DNA of 60,000 bases, taken from contig WPIO01000012.1 in the NCBI GenBank assembly GCA_009760855.2, forward strand, positions 7,625,501 through 7,685,500, given 5' to 3'. Position 1 is the stretch's first letter, and each line of letters starts with the position of its first letter. This document shows positions 50,691-60,000 of the stretch, one piece after another. This DNA is from Cristatella mucedo. Its lineage: Eukaryota; Bryozoa; Phylactolaemata; Cristatellidae. The translations under genes were made by a program, and so were the position numbers. The notes beneath the pieces were generated by a model that did not search any database, had not been told where the DNA came from, and saw only the letters and a program-made list of their open reading frames with translations.

Positions 50691-53425
50691 ACAGATGCTA
50701 GTTCATGCAGACGTATGACAGATATTGGTGAAGCAAACGCCTTGAATCACTACTCAAGAGTCATCCACAAAGCGCCAATACACGCACTTATGGTGACGAT
50801 AGCAGAGTGCGGTAACAAATGAGAACGCCAGTACCTTAACTTTAATTACACATCAACTTAGAGCAATATATTCGACAGTCACGGAGGGCCATATTTGCAC
50901 CAGCCCTAGTATTGTACAAATGAATAGTTTGAAGCCTGAGGTATAAAGAACCAGCCATCCCTTGAGGTGTATTTGTGTATTGTCTAAACCATTGATTACG
51001 ACGTGTCCGATGCTTAACCGTTTATAATTCAGGAATCACTAACATTTTTAAGATCGATGATAATCTGATTGATTAAGCACACGAGATGTTTAATTTCCTG
51101 AGCTTATAATAAATAGGAACTGGACATGTCATAATCTACGGTTTAGACCGAATAGATGTTTGTAAGGAGTGATGGCTAATGAGTTGTACACTATGGCTAG
51201 TGCTGTGCACATGCAGCCATCTGTGGCGTTGGAATATAACGCTCAACGTTTAGGACATGGGCTTGATAGTAAGGTTTTCGCATTCTTGATCATTGTCGTG
51301 CTCCACAACTATCGGTATCGCCTGTGTCGGTTGGGCTTCTACGCCTCATTAGATGAGATTGCTTTGAGGCGCTGGCTGCACCATCACCCACCTCATGCAT
51401 GCAACAACTATCACCAATACGTGTGCCGAATTTATAGTACAGTACTTTTGTTAAGGAGCCACGACTACGCCCTCGCAAACACGTGCCGTCAGAAGTGTTG
51501 GCTAATTGCAGAGTTTTGAATTCTTTGGGACCCTAAGTATTAACATTGTGCAAGTCTAATTGCATGTAAAATACATCGACGAGCCTCGTATCAGAAGAAT
51601 GCCATGCGAAGTGAACCGATATTAGGCAAGCGCTGTTCGAGGTATCGAGTGCTTACAAGCTAAATTAACCACTTTATTTGCAAAAATCGGGGATTCAGGA
51701 AAATCCCCTGCTGAACTTTGGTGAATAACAGAGCCCTTCTTCTTCAAAACTAAAGGAGTTGCAAAGCAATTGTGGGAAATGTAATGCATTTTGCGACAGA
51801 GTTTATTTCTAAAATAGTTTAACGAAGATAAGCAACCTCTTTTATAAAAGTCTGGTGACTCAGATTGAAGAGCTAGTTTGATTTCTGGAGCAAAAGTTAT
51901 AAAGATTTAACTTAAAGCGCCTAGGAAGAGATTGAGTTCTCTGAGGGTGCTTTATCAAGTGCATTATTATTATTATAAACACACGGCTAACCAGCACTTA
52001 TCGGAGAGTAATGTTAAGGCTGCTACGAAACAGTTTGGTGATAAGGATGCCGGTTATTTCTGCACAGTACACCATTTGAATATTGCCAACTCTCATTGGG
52101 TGTCTGATGAGGAATTCATTTTTTTGGAGATGCGCAATGCACTGCTATTTCATGGTTCATATGACAAGGCTTTCAGATGACGGAGAAGACTGCTTGCCTG
52201 ATATGTGCTTCGAAAGTTTCCTCTTCATATTTCTATACACTTTGCGACTCTCATATTATTGACGTTTGAGATGTCCTCATGGGTACTTCTACAGTTGTCA
52301 TACTGATAGCTTTAATGCACGATTGAGGTCTTCCCACACCTGCATGTCAACCAACTTGTTGAATCGGCATGGCGTAAAAGCAAATGGATTGGATGTTCTT
52401 TTTTAATGCGCAATAATTTAATTTTATTTAAAGCCAGGTAGAATGAATTACCGAAATCCACCACAATTAACCATCCACTTTAATTAAGCGAAAAGTAAGC
52501 GGACGAAAGATGTGAAAGGCTTGGCACCGGAAAACAACAAGGATCAGACTCTCGATCAAATATGTACGCTGTCGACACTTGTCACAAAATTCTGCGAACC
52601 AGACCTCATGCGGATCTCAATTAGTCTGCAGTCTTAACCTGATTCAAGCAGTTCTGCTCTCCTCAGTATCCAGATCATCTAAAAGTCACGAAGCCTAAAG
52701 CACTTCGACGTAGATATTGTCCGTATTAAATTGCTGTCACAAAACAGAGATTTTTCAATAAAACAAGGTAATGTATTTCAATTGATGTTCTCATTGCCTA
52801 CAAAGTCTGTTATCCTAGTCCCTTACGCCTTAATTGAGAAGAAAATAGCTGCTGTTCCGCAAAAACTTTGCTCCGGTAGTGACGAAAATGATATTTGGAA
52901 ATTCTTTGGCTTTCCCTTAAGGCATGGTTCGGACGGGTGTCAAGTTGGTACGTGTAGCGTACGTTGTGCCACCGCCCGCCCCCCAGTGCATTGTTGAGGG
53001 TTAGGTGGACATAACACTACAGAGAAGTTTGCATAGAAGAGTAGTCGTACAGGGTCTTTAAGCAAAATAGTTAGTTAATTGGATAGCGGAATAAGAGAAC
53101 GGCGAATAACTATATTTGATTGGCATCAATAAAAGGCTGTCTGCACCAAGCAGATGCTTTTTTGCAACGGGTAGAAAACTATCCAGATATGAGCAAAAAT
53201 GTACCAACAAAAGAGTCTGCTTAGATTGTTGAGGCCTACAAATCATACTTCGGCATATTTTTTAGGGGCTCAAAACATATGGGCATATTTTTTTCGCGAG
53301 AATGCTGCAAGAGAACTCTTGAAGGTAAAATACAAATTACTGATAGCAAGATGGAATTTTTTGCTAATGGTTAGCTAATATGTGAAGTATACATTTTAAT
53401 ATTTAAAATCCTGGTATTTTAAACG
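50691..53425. other. No recognised gene; unassigned ORFs
   Basis: Apart from a LINE tail at 51,905-51,977 I recognise nothing. Plus ORFs at 51,169-51,519 (116 codons), 51,932-52,180 and 52,731-52,997 have no known motif. The last ends in a Cys/Arg/Pro-rich tail. Confidence 0.5.
51905..51977 (+). mobile_element. LINE 3' tail, plus strand
   Basis: TTAAAGCGCCTAGGAAGAGA, TTGAGTTCTCTGAGGGTGCT, then ATT repeats. The ORF starting at 51,932 includes this tail. Confidence 0.85.
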
Positions 53426-54815
53426 ATGGTGCATGGAGAAAGTGACCAATTAAGTTGGCAATCCCCAGAATTTGAAGGCAACTACTACTTCTGCATAGTG
53501 GACCCTTCTAAAGGTGGAACTGGCAAGAGCAAATCTGCCATCAAGCATTCGCGAATTACTTCATACATCAAACCAATATCCCACTGCCCTGAGCTCCCTA
53601 TAACCACCCGCTTGGAGAGGGATCAGCCATCATTAGAACAGAAAGTCACAGAGCGAGGAAGGTATTGCAGATCCAGATTCCAATTTCACAGATGCAGCTG
53701 ACGAGAGAAAGCCATTCTTCACCAACCAGAAAAACCCTAAAGATCTGATCAGAGACCTTACCAAATCCGATGCAGAGCATCTGATAACTAGGCTCAAGGA
53801 GCTGAACCTGCAGGAGGAAAACATGAAATTAACGGAAGAAGAGAATATGTCGCCAGCGTTATTTAACTTTATACACAGGCGAGATTGTGCGACTGCGTTT
53901 CGGTAACAACGCGACCGCTCTGTTAAAGGCTATAGAGATCACCTATAACGAGAGGAAGGGGCAACTATTTATAGGAATTTCATCCTGGACCTTCAAAGCC
54001 GTGCTTCTTCATAAGGGGAATAAGTTCTTGTCTCTTCTTATGATTCATTCTGCGCACCTCAAAGAGGACTAAACCAGTGTCAAGATATTGCTGCATGCTT
54101 TGAATTAAGTATAGCAACTGTAGCTGAAAGGTCATTGAAGATTTCAAATGGTAAAATTTCCGATGGGCCTCCAAAGCAGTGTCGCAAAGTTTCCTCGTTT
54201 TCTTTGTCAATGGGACAACCACGACACAAAAACGTAGTGTCACAAAAGGGGCTGGCCACGGCTGAACACGCTCTATATTGGGGAGAACAAAATCAAGTTG
54301 AAACCACTGGTGAAGCTCTCGGAAGGTGCTGATCCGACTGCAAGACATCTAGTTTGGCCTCATCAAGCACTTTGTCACAGCATTGGACAATGAGACACCA
54401 GCTTTCAATAACCTCTAAAATATCTTTCTATAGCTGTCAGGGGGCAAATGTCAAAACTGGTGTCCTTTTCAGACCACAGTAAGGAAGGATAGCCTGATGA
54501 ATTTAACAAGAAGCTGAATATGACGGAGAAAGTGATTTGCAATAGTTTCTTTACAGTGGTTTGAGGATTTCTGGGGACGCAAGAGGCTAAAAGCTATGAG
54601 CAGCTGATTCAAGCACTCATAAGGAATCATACCAAAATGGGATGTAGAATGTCCCTCCAACTCCACATCCTTAGTGCTCACATACAAAATTCAAGGAGAA
54701 TATGGTAGCTTATCGAGAGGTGCAAAGTGAGCCGTTACCAAGATAATTGCAATGAAAACATGGCGGGGTACTGTGCTTGGGACTTCTTCGAGAAATCGAT
54801 TTGCGGCATACTACT
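53426..54815 (+). pseudogene. Decayed transposable-element-type ORF (uncharacterised multi-copy invertebrate family)
   Basis: Pieces in three frames line up in order with a protein family I recall as multi-copy and 'uncharacterized' in cnidarian, mollusc and arthropod genomes: DPSKGGTGKSK and SHCPELPI (53,426-53,650), then after a frameshift NFTDAADERKPFFTNQKNPK and DLIRDLTKSDAEHLITRLKE, a stop at about 53,905, LFIGISSWTFKAVLLHKGNK (from about 53,968), VIEDFKMVKFPMGLQS, KMGCRMSLQLHILSAH (about 54,640) and NENMAGYCAWDFF at the end. At least two frameshifts and several stops break it. The element class is not known to me. The 122-codon minus ORF over part of it is a shadow. Confidence 0.7.
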
Positions 54816-55076
54816 CATTTCTGAACCCTTCGTGGTTGTAATCGGTGAATGAGTTCTGAGTGAATATACGCAACATTTAATTCATTTGCTTGCGGTTTTT
54901 CCCGACTGCACGTGAACATAAAAGACGGGACTTTGTGTCCGTTTTCTCGCCGGAAATGAACTAATTTTGAGTTCATTTTTGTCCTGATCAATAAAGCGAA
55001 GTTCTTGCCATTTTCTACACTTCTGGGACATAAGCAACTAGGAGGTAACGCCTACTACTCAGTGACAAGTTTGTCT

Positions 55077-55383
55077 TGTAGTTTGGTTCGAACATCAGAT
55101 AGCCAGCCGATGAACAACGCCAACGGTTTATTGCTCAAGGCACGGAGCCGCAAGACGCACGACTGCCTTCGCCCCCTTCTCACACTCGAGTCTCTCTCCT
55201 CGGCTCCGGCTGTCTCTTGGCCGACCCCGATGGTGAATCCACCATCTGTTCACCAGTGGGTTATCGGCTTGTGTCAACGCCTCATTAGAAGCAGACGACA
55301 GCTGTGCACAGGCCCCTCTCGAGGATGCTCCCACCAGCTGTTGAGGAAAGGAGCGGTACCAGTCCGCATGCAATCGAACTACA
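55077..55383 (-). mobile_element. Solo-LTR-like sequence, copy 1 (307 bp)
   Basis: In minus orientation it begins TGTAGTTCGATTGCATGC and ends TTCGAACCAAACTACA. An AATAAA lies near its 3' end. It is collinear with 57,901-58,190, sharing ACCCCGATGGTGAATCCACC and GATGCTCCCACCAGCTGT. The flanking 5-mers (TGTCT and TGGTT) do not match. Confidence 0.75.
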
Positions 55384-56339
55384 TGGTTAAACAGTGTAAT
55401 ACGAACAATTTTATTTTTCACGGTCGCTCATGATGGAAAAATGCACGAGTTTGTTTACTTTCCGCTCTCATGTTCTCTATCGAAGAAGAGAATTTATGAA
55501 ACATTAATTAATTTTAATTGATCAATATACGTTAATCAATCTCTTCACCTCTTTGCTTGCGGACGACAATTCCAAGATCGTTTCCGCTAATGCAGAATTG
55601 ATTGTCTTTAGTGTGCCATTCTTTAGTACCATTACCATGTGCCGCAGTAAAATAGTTTGTATCTGCAGCTTGCTTTTAGTAGGCCTTCAGGTAGAGGAAA
55701 GCCATGCCGACGCAGCTTTAGCTGTGAAATATAAATAGCCAGGGAGTTTCTGAGCATGACGCGATGATGAATGCCTTGTGAACTGTCTGATGAATGCCTG
55801 ATGAACGAGAGGTCGAAATGAGAAACATTGCACAATCAGACAAGAAAGCCGTCTAGGCTGTTATGTACAGGATTCAGGAAGCTGTAAAATAAGTTAGCTT
55901 TTTTCGATGAAGAGCTACCTGTAGGAGGCAAATCTGACAAGAGTGATACAAGCTCTATAGTGGGAATGCTGCTATCTATAGAGGCATAGGTAACAATCAA
56001 TGAAGCGCTGATTGTTTTGTGTATAAGGCTACGGCAACATTCTGGGGACTTGATAGGCCAGGTGTTTTAAAGTAGATAGTTTGTAGCTCCGAATTAAAAC
56101 CTCGAAAAATTACCGTACACTATAGCTCATAAAGGAGCAGGAAAAGAGCATCGAAGCTGAATACACCTGTTAAGTCATTCAAATTCCATACAGAATTATC
56201 AGACTTATTTTTGTGTTGTGGCAGTCAGCTTGCAATGCTGATCAAAAAACGACATATGCTGGTCAGAAATGAGGTGAACGGCACTGCTCTAAGCTCATAT
56301 AGTGTCATAATGAATTCATCTCCGTGGCTATTAGGTCTT
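55384..56339. other. No feature recognised
   Basis: AT-rich sequence between the LTR-like copy and the LINE cluster. The 61-codon plus ORF at 55,553-55,738 (hydrophobic, VPFFSTITMCRSKIVCICSL) has no recognised similarity. Confidence 0.6.
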
Positions 56340-56505
56340 AAATTTCGGACCGAGTTTTTTGCATGCTGACCCTGTGCATGTCACCCCTAACCATGTTATT
56401 CATGTTGTTTATCAAGCATGATATTTCCATTCACAATTCGATCGTGTTTCCTTTGCAGCAAATGTAAAGCGCCTAGAAAGACATTTGAGTTCTCTAATAA
56501 TAACA
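56340..56505 (+). mobile_element. LINE 3' UTR and tail, plus strand, head-on with next copy
   Basis: CATGCTGACCCTGTGCATGT, CCTTTGCAGCAAATGTAAAG, CGCCTAGAAAGACATTTGAG, TTCTCTAATAATAAC. Its 3' end meets the 3' end of the minus-strand copy that starts at 56,506. Confidence 0.85.
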
Positions 56506-57290
56506 ACAACAATAATAATGCACTTGATAAAGCGCCCTCAGAGAACGCAATCTCTTTCTAGGCGCTTTACATTTGCTGCAAAGTGAAATGCTATTGAATG
56601 GTAAGTAAAATCATGCTTGGAAAACAAACAAAATGAATAATATGGTTAGGGGTGACATGCACAGGGTCAGCATGCAAATGTGGTTAGTGGCAGCATGCAC
56701 AGTGTCAAACGCATAAGCACATCAAGGACGATTCACAGGGACCCACTAAATGCTGTCCTAAATAGGTGTGTTTTTTAAGTTCCTTTTAAATGTGGTCAGG
56801 TCGGGGGGATGTTCTGACGCAGGTCGGGAGGGAGTTCCAGGCTGTGGGAGCATACGAACTAAATGCACGGTCTCCAAAGGATTTAAGGTTTTTACGAGGT
56901 ATTTGTAGACTGTTGTATTCCGAAAAGCGGGTGGTACGATGCTTGGCCTGATGGGGTAGTATATCTGAGAGATAGGCTGGAGACATAGAATGAAGGGACC
57001 TAAAAGTGAGCGACAAGATCTTGAAGTCAATCCGTTGCTTGACTGGTAGCCAGTGCAGGTCGGCGAGAAGTGGAGTAGTGTGGCAACTGCGACGCTCACG
57101 ACAGACAAGCCTAGCTGCAGAGTTTTGCACCGGCTGCAATTGCCTGATCGCACATGCTGGTAGGCCAGTAAGCAGTGAGTTGCAGAAGTCGAGACGGGAT
57201 GTCACGAATGCATGGACCAACTTAGATGTGGTATCCTTATCTAAACAAGCCCGAATTTTAGCAATGTTATGAAGCTGAAAATAAGCAGAT
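56506..57290 (-). mobile_element. LINE copy nearly identical to 48.3-49.1 kb, truncated in the RT region
   Basis: It has the same tail, 3' UTR and RT C-terminal ORF (57,220-56,786; [19 protein letters not shown]). One inserted G near 56,811 shifts the frame, so the ORF ends differently. It stops abruptly at about 57,290, where another LINE tail in plus orientation (ATTCTCTGAGGGCGCTTTAT, to about 57,340) is joined. Confidence 0.9.
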
Positions 57291-57900
57291 TAAGATTCTC
57301 TGAGGGCGCTTTATCAAGTGTATTATTATTATAACTATTATGCAGTGAGTGAGGGAGCAGCTAGAATTGGTCAAGTAACCGTCCGCAAGTGTGATGCCTA
57401 AGCGAGACACAGGCGTGGCAAACATGGGTTCAGTGTCCCACATGTCCGTGGAAAACAGCCGATTATCGTTGTCACTACGGGAGGGGGCCGCAAAATGACA
57501 AGACAAGCATCAACATTCATCTTGGGTAGACGACAGGTTCTTCAGACGAGACTGCCGAATCAGCTATTCTGTACTTAAGTATTAGGCAGAATACACGACG
57601 AAGAGCCAGCAAGGCAAAGTAGGAGCTGCTTTCAGGTGAAGATCTGTTAACCCGAAATCCAACGACTACGTTTATATGCAAAAGAAGGCAGCTGAATACT
57701 TACATTTGTGTATGCAATGTACGATGAAATTGTATGCTGTAAAAACGAATCGATGCCATTGCTATTACCTGTGCGGCCGCTTGGTCTGGCCCGCTATTGG
57801 GCGCGGCCTCGTTACTTCTCGAGCTTCTCGGAAAAGCAATTGAACCCATAGGCGGGTTTCAACAAAGATTTTTTAATCTGACATCAAACTACGAAGAACG

Positions 57901-58190
57901 TGTAGTTTGTTCGCACAGCAGAGAGCCAGCCAATGCCCAACACCCACAGTTTATTACCACGCACAGAGCCGAAGAGCTCACGGCTCCTAATCTCACTCCA
58001 CTGTCCTCCTCGACCCTGGCTGTCCCTTGGCAGACCCCGATGGTGAATCCACCATCTGTTCACCAGCAGGTTATCGGCCTATGTCAACGCCTCATTGGCT
58101 GGCCACAGCTGTGCACTGGCCCCTCTCGGGGATGCTCCCACCAGCTGTCGAGGAAAGGAGTGGCCCCAGCCCACATGCAATCGAACTACA
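57901..58190 (-). mobile_element. Solo LTR with 5-bp target duplication (290 bp)
   Basis: In minus orientation the ends are TGTAGTTCGATTGCATG and GCGAACAAACTACA, with AATAAACTGTGGG about 60 bases before the 3' end. GAACG flanks both sides in plus orientation (57,896-57,900 and 58,191-58,195). The size, TG...CA ends, polyadenylation signal and 5-bp duplication together identify an LTR left by recombination. No internal region adjoins. Confidence 0.9.
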
Positions 58191-58230
58191 GAACGTATGC
58201 AGCTGGCTGCAGTGGCCCTGCTAATTTCTA

Positions 58231-59404
58231 ATGGCTGCGAACGGTACGAACCTCCGATAAATGCAGAGGTTTTTAAGGTGCTGTAATTGGTGGGAATAAA
58301 CCATGTAATGAATATAGAGGGTCGAGGACGCTGTCGCTCTTTTTTTACTGTTGAATGCAGTGGTTATGAAAGCGCTGTGGTGAAAGGCACAATGTTATAT
58401 TTGGATGCAACCATTCTTGGGGATTCGACCTAATGGTTTGCGATCGAATATAGGCAACACCACTTAACTAAGGGATTGTCGATATTTTTGTGCACAAGTG
58501 TGTCAGCAAAAGCAGGTGCTACGGCAGCTAATTGTCATAAAGGGGGCTGGCTGCCTGTCTAACTTAAGCAGTCTTTGGACGTGGCTCCCAAGCCTGTACC
58601 TGGATACGCAGCTGGACAACGAGCAGTCTGGAGGCGGTGGGGTAGCCCGACGCCTGCATAGCCAGCCAGTTCGGCTAAGAAGCTTCGAACGTAGCTCACT
58701 AACGAAGCACCACCATAGGAGGCTCGATGTGCACTATCCCAACCTAGCCGCTGCCAGGCAGTGCCAGGCGGCAGCAAGACTGCTGGCACTTGTGCGACTT
58801 CGACCACAAGAATGATGGTCCGGCTATGAGAACGGGGGTAAATGCAGAAGCGCTCACGAAGTGGGTGCAGTTGCAATCAATACCTGCTCAGTACTGTCTT
58901 GACAGGGCAACGTTGCGAAGGTGCTGCGCGACATGCAACACAAAACACGAAAGATTTTGCAGCAAACGTAGCATAATGTGGAATTTCACAGAACAAATGC
59001 AGGATTGTGGCATTCATATAGTGCTTTTATATAAGCATAGAGTGCATATAAGCCGAAGGGCATGGTTTACGAAGCACTTTAGGTTAGTTAGAGGCTGGTT
59101 TACGATCCGAGTCAGAGGGGTAGGTGGTAAACATGGAGGTCTGAGACTTAAATATTTACGCTAGGTAAGGAGAGGCCCTCCCAGTCGGTCCTGAAGGGGC
59201 TGACTGCCCTCCTTGATACGCTTATGCATGCCACCGATGTCAGGGCTACGTTTGCAAATTTCTTACACAACAACTAAAGATACAAACATCTGCCGATGAG
59301 GTTACTAGTTTTGAACACACGTAAGAGTTGGTCCACGGTTTTAAATTAGAAGTGCAGTGCCCAACTTCAACATGACCCCGATCTGAGCAGTACAGCTTCA
59401 AATT
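58231..59404. other. Unassigned region with GC-rich ORFs
   Basis: Overlapping open frames at 58,498-58,815 (+), 58,876-58,559 (-) and 58,790-59,164 (+, 124 codons, with CCATCNTKHERFC) lie in sequence richer in GC than its surroundings. I recognise no family; element remnants are possible. Confidence 0.3.
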
Positions 59405-59500
59405 ATGCTGCAATAATGATAACAATGATTAAGATAAAATTTGTATAGCACCTTAAGATAACTAAACCTCTTTCTAATCCCTTTACACATTGGAAAAAAC
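59405..59500 (-). mobile_element. LINE 3' tail, degenerate
   Basis: TTTGTATAGCACCTTAAGAT then CTCTTTCTAATCCCTTTACA matches the antisense tail. Confidence 0.65.
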
Positions 59501-59543
59501 AACTTAGAGAATGTAGCCAGCTCTGCCATGTAGACTCTAGCTG

Positions 59544-59885
59544 TCCCTATCGTACTCCTGGCTTATTAAAGTTGCCAAGTACACCACTGACCCAGACGAC
59601 TTACAAAGCAAACAGATGGCAATCAGGAGGCTACGAATGAAAGAATTTGCAAACACATTAATTGCACCGCTTAAAGGTGATCTCACAACCATCAGCATGT
59701 TCGAAGTTAGTACCTACCAATTGAGCAAAAAAAACTCTGGTCTACTCTATCCAAACTTGACTGAAGCTTATAGTGAATTTAGGTCCACTCCTACAGGCAG
59801 TTTACCAAAAGCGCAACTACTTTCACAAGAGTTTTTAATTACAAAAATAGCATGCAAAATAGAGATTTTATTAAAAGGGATATGA
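59544..59885 (+). CDS. Unassigned ORF, possible exon
   Basis: One frame is open from about 59,537, after a CTCTAG that could be an acceptor, to TGA at 59,885, about 110 codons. It includes WLIKVAKYTTDPDDLQSKQM and MKEFANTLIAPLKGDLTTIS. The first ATG is at 59,616. Composition is balanced and not low-complexity, but I recognise no domain. It could be a terminal exon of a gene continuing from elsewhere, or chance. Confidence 0.3.
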   Translation, partial: SLSYSWLIKVAKYTTDPDDLQSKQMAIRRLRMKEFANTLIAPLKGDLTTISMFEVSTYQLSKKNSGLLYPNLTEAYSEFRSTPTGSLPKAQLLSQEFLITKIACKIEILLKGI

Positions 59886-60000
59886 ATCGTGCAGTCGTCA
59901 GTTAATACACAGTGACGACAGCTGACAACTGTGTACAAGGGTCGGCTACATGCTTAGGAACGCAGCAACAAGAGCAGCTGACTTGACTTCGGCTGACTCT

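Noticed and set aside
53980-54348. A 122-codon minus ORF (HQWFQLDFVLPNIERVQPWP)
   Set aside because: The plus strand carries ordered matches to the element protein across the same bases, so the minus frame is its shadow.
55077-58190. The two LTR-like copies as the two ends of a single provirus
   Set aside because: The downstream copy has its own perfect 5-bp duplication, and the space between holds LINE copies and no element interior that I can see.

Overview
This is a window of animal nuclear DNA. Its two genes are split by GT-AG introns, and the space around them is filled with microsatellites, tRNA-derived SINEs, 5'-truncated LINEs, a hAT-type element and solo LTRs. The clearest gene is a receptor-regulated Smad of the BMP class, so the source is a metazoan. 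The intron sizes and repeat content suit an invertebrate, possibly an early-branching lineage such as a sponge, but that placement is inference.

Layout. (1) Positions 1-21,496 (+): the 3' part of a Smad1/5-type gene. The window opens inside the last part of the MH1 exon (1-66). Further exons lie at 9,837-10,031 (linker), 16,260-16,709 (linker and start of MH2), 20,943-21,074 and 21,228-21,496 (end of MH2 and stop). The MH1 start is upstream of the window. The introns hold SINEs, a 546-bp hAT element with a perfect 8-bp target duplication, and a TC microsatellite of more than 500 bp. (2) Positions 22,734-45,982 (-): a complete DHRS12-like short-chain dehydrogenase gene in eight exons, 326 codons in all, convergent with the Smad gene. 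The two stop codons are 1.24 kb apart, with a six-copy 22-bp minisatellite between them. Its introns are packed with copies of one L2/CR1-like LINE, mostly in the gene's own orientation. (3) Positions 45,983-60,000: no confirmed host gene. This part holds two related LTR-element fragments in inverted orientation, two nearly identical LINE 3' segments, a decayed element ORF (53.4-54.8 kb), two solo-LTR-like sequences (one with a perfect 5-bp target duplication) and a few unassigned ORFs.

The most notable biology is in the repeats. One SINE family (here SINE-B) has a tRNA-like head and a tail that matches the 3' terminal stem-loop of the LINE family in the same window. This is the arrangement expected when a SINE borrows a LINE's reverse transcriptase. 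A second tRNA-derived family (SINE-A) has a different tail and has inserted into LINE copies. I found no bacterial-type system, CRISPR array or virus. Exon boundaries were read by eye from splice sites, reading phase and family resemblance, with no alignment program.
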